Assembly: GCA_039180865.1 (NCBI GenBank)
Contig: JBCDCZ010000286.1
Location: forward strand, 1-5,932
Direction: 5' to 3'
DNA: 5,932 nt
From: JBCDCU01 sp039180865
GTDB taxonomy: Bacteria; Pseudomonadota; Alphaproteobacteria; Rhizobiales; JACESI01
Position numbers and translations under genes: made by a program. The notes beneath the pieces are model-generated. The model ran no database searches. It worked only from the letters and a program-made list of their open reading frames with translations, and was not told the origin of the DNA. Shown one piece after another: positions 5,196-5,932 of this stretch (the stretch's first letter is position 1; each line of letters starts with the position of its first letter).

Positions 5196-5932
5196 ATGGA
5201 CAGTATTCGGATTGTTGGAGGCGGTGAACTCAACGGGCGGATTCCGATTTCGGGCGCGAAGAATGCAGCCCTTCCATTGATGATAGCCAGCCTTTTGACA
5301 GATGGAACACTGACGCTCGATAACTTGCCAAGACTGCGCGATGTGGACCAACTCATCCGCATTCTTGTCAATCACGGTGTCAATTATTCCGTCGATGGCA
5401 AGAGAGCCGGCGCGGATATGATGAGTGGCCAACGGGTCCATTTTTCCGCCAAAGATGTTGTTGATACAACCGCTCCATACAGTCTTGTTTCCAAGATGCG
5501 GGCGAGTTTCTGGGTGATTGGACCGCTTCTCGCCCGGATGCACGAGGCGAAAGTTTCGCTTCCTGGCGGCTGCGCGATCGGCACGCGGCCAGTCGATTTC
5601 TTCATCGACGGACTGACGGCCCTCGGCGCGGACATCGAGATCGAACAAGGATACGTCGTTGCGAAGGCGAAGGGCGGGCTCGTCGGCAATCGTTTCCGTT
5701 TCCCCCATGTCTCGGTCGGTGCAACCCACACCTTGATGATGGCTGCGACGCTGGCGCGGGGCGAAACCGTTCTTGAAAATGCAGCCCGCGAACCGGAAGT
5801 TACAGATCTTGCCGATTGCCTTACCAAGATGGGTGCTAAGATCAGTGGTGCTGGAACATCCACGATTACCATCCAAGGCGTCGACAGATTGTATGGTGCG
5901 CATCACATTGTGCTGCCGGATCGGATCGAGAC
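5196..5932 (+). CDS. murA: UDP-N-acetylglucosamine 1-carboxyvinyltransferase MurA, 3' end outside window
   Basis: MurA transfers enolpyruvate from phosphoenolpyruvate to UDP-GlcNAc in the cytoplasm, the first committed step of peptidoglycan precursor synthesis. The window contains 245 complete codons of an enzyme usually about 420-430 residues long, so roughly 58%. The start region reads I-R-I-V-G-G with I-S-G-A-K22-N23-A-A-L-P-L-M, the substrate-binding Lys/Asn pair of the family. S-K-M-R-A-S-F-W-V-I-G-P-L-L-A follows. The active-site loop is L-P-G-G-C126-A-I-G-T-R131-P-V-D; C126 corresponds to E. coli C115 and R131 to R120. Having Cys rather than Asp at this position predicts the fosfomycin-reactive form. 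Later family motifs include H-V-S-V-G-A-T-H-T-L-M-M-A-A and N-A-A-R-E-P-E-V. AGGGA at 5186-5190, five bases before the ATG, supports the start. The gene follows a 299-base leader region rather than being tightly coupled to the upstream ORF. Confidence 0.97.
   Translation, partial: MDSIRIVGGGELNGRIPISGAKNAALPLMIASLLTDGTLTLDNLPRLRDVDQLIRILVNHGVNYSVDGKRAGADMMSGQRVHFSAKDVVDTTAPYSLVSKMRASFWVIGPLLARMHEAKVSLPGGCAIGTRPVDFFIDGLTALGADIEIEQGYVVAKAKGGLVGNRFRFPHVSVGATHTLMMAATLARGETVLENAAREPEVTDLADCLTKMGAKISGAGTSTITIQGVDRLYGAHHIVLPDRIE

Overview
The window looks like chromosomal DNA of an alphaproteobacterium, most likely from the Rhizobiales side of the class. The clues are a moderately GC-rich sequence, a MurA whose sequence reads like rhizobial MurA as I remember it, and a short charged ORF of the type I associate with murA loci in this class. 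All supported genes are on the + strand. No mobile element, CRISPR array, tRNA or rRNA gene was seen.

Bases 2-4110 hold a two-gene RND efflux unit. The first gene is a periplasmic adaptor (membrane-fusion protein) whose 5' end lies outside the window. The second is a complete 1041-residue inner-membrane RND permease of the HAE1 type. Stop and start overlap as TGATG at 983-987, so the two are almost certainly co-transcribed and translationally coupled. The permease keeps the proton-relay residues (D409, D410, K923). No outer-membrane channel gene or regulator gene lies downstream, so the pump probably borrows a TolC-type channel encoded elsewhere.

Bases 4111-4716 hold a 122-base spacer with two inverted repeats, a 141-residue gene of unknown function, and a GC-rich hairpin with a short T run that may be a terminator. 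The protein has a textbook twin-arginine export signal followed by an extremely basic mature part, about one third Lys/Arg.

Bases 4717-4896 encode a 59-residue, highly charged, probably helical protein of unknown function.

Bases 4897-5195 form an unusually long, structured murA upstream region. It contains a good alphaproteobacterial-style promoter candidate (TTGATT-N17-CTAGAC), two strong RNA stems that compete for the same bases, and two very short overlapping ORFs, the second ending inside the murA ribosome binding site. From 5196 to the window end is the first ~58% of murA, the first committed enzyme of peptidoglycan precursor synthesis, with active-site Cys126 present.

The efflux pair and murA are identified with confidence. 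The parts that may be new are the twin-arginine-exported polybasic protein, the 59-residue protein and the murA leader. Their roles are inferred only from sequence and position.
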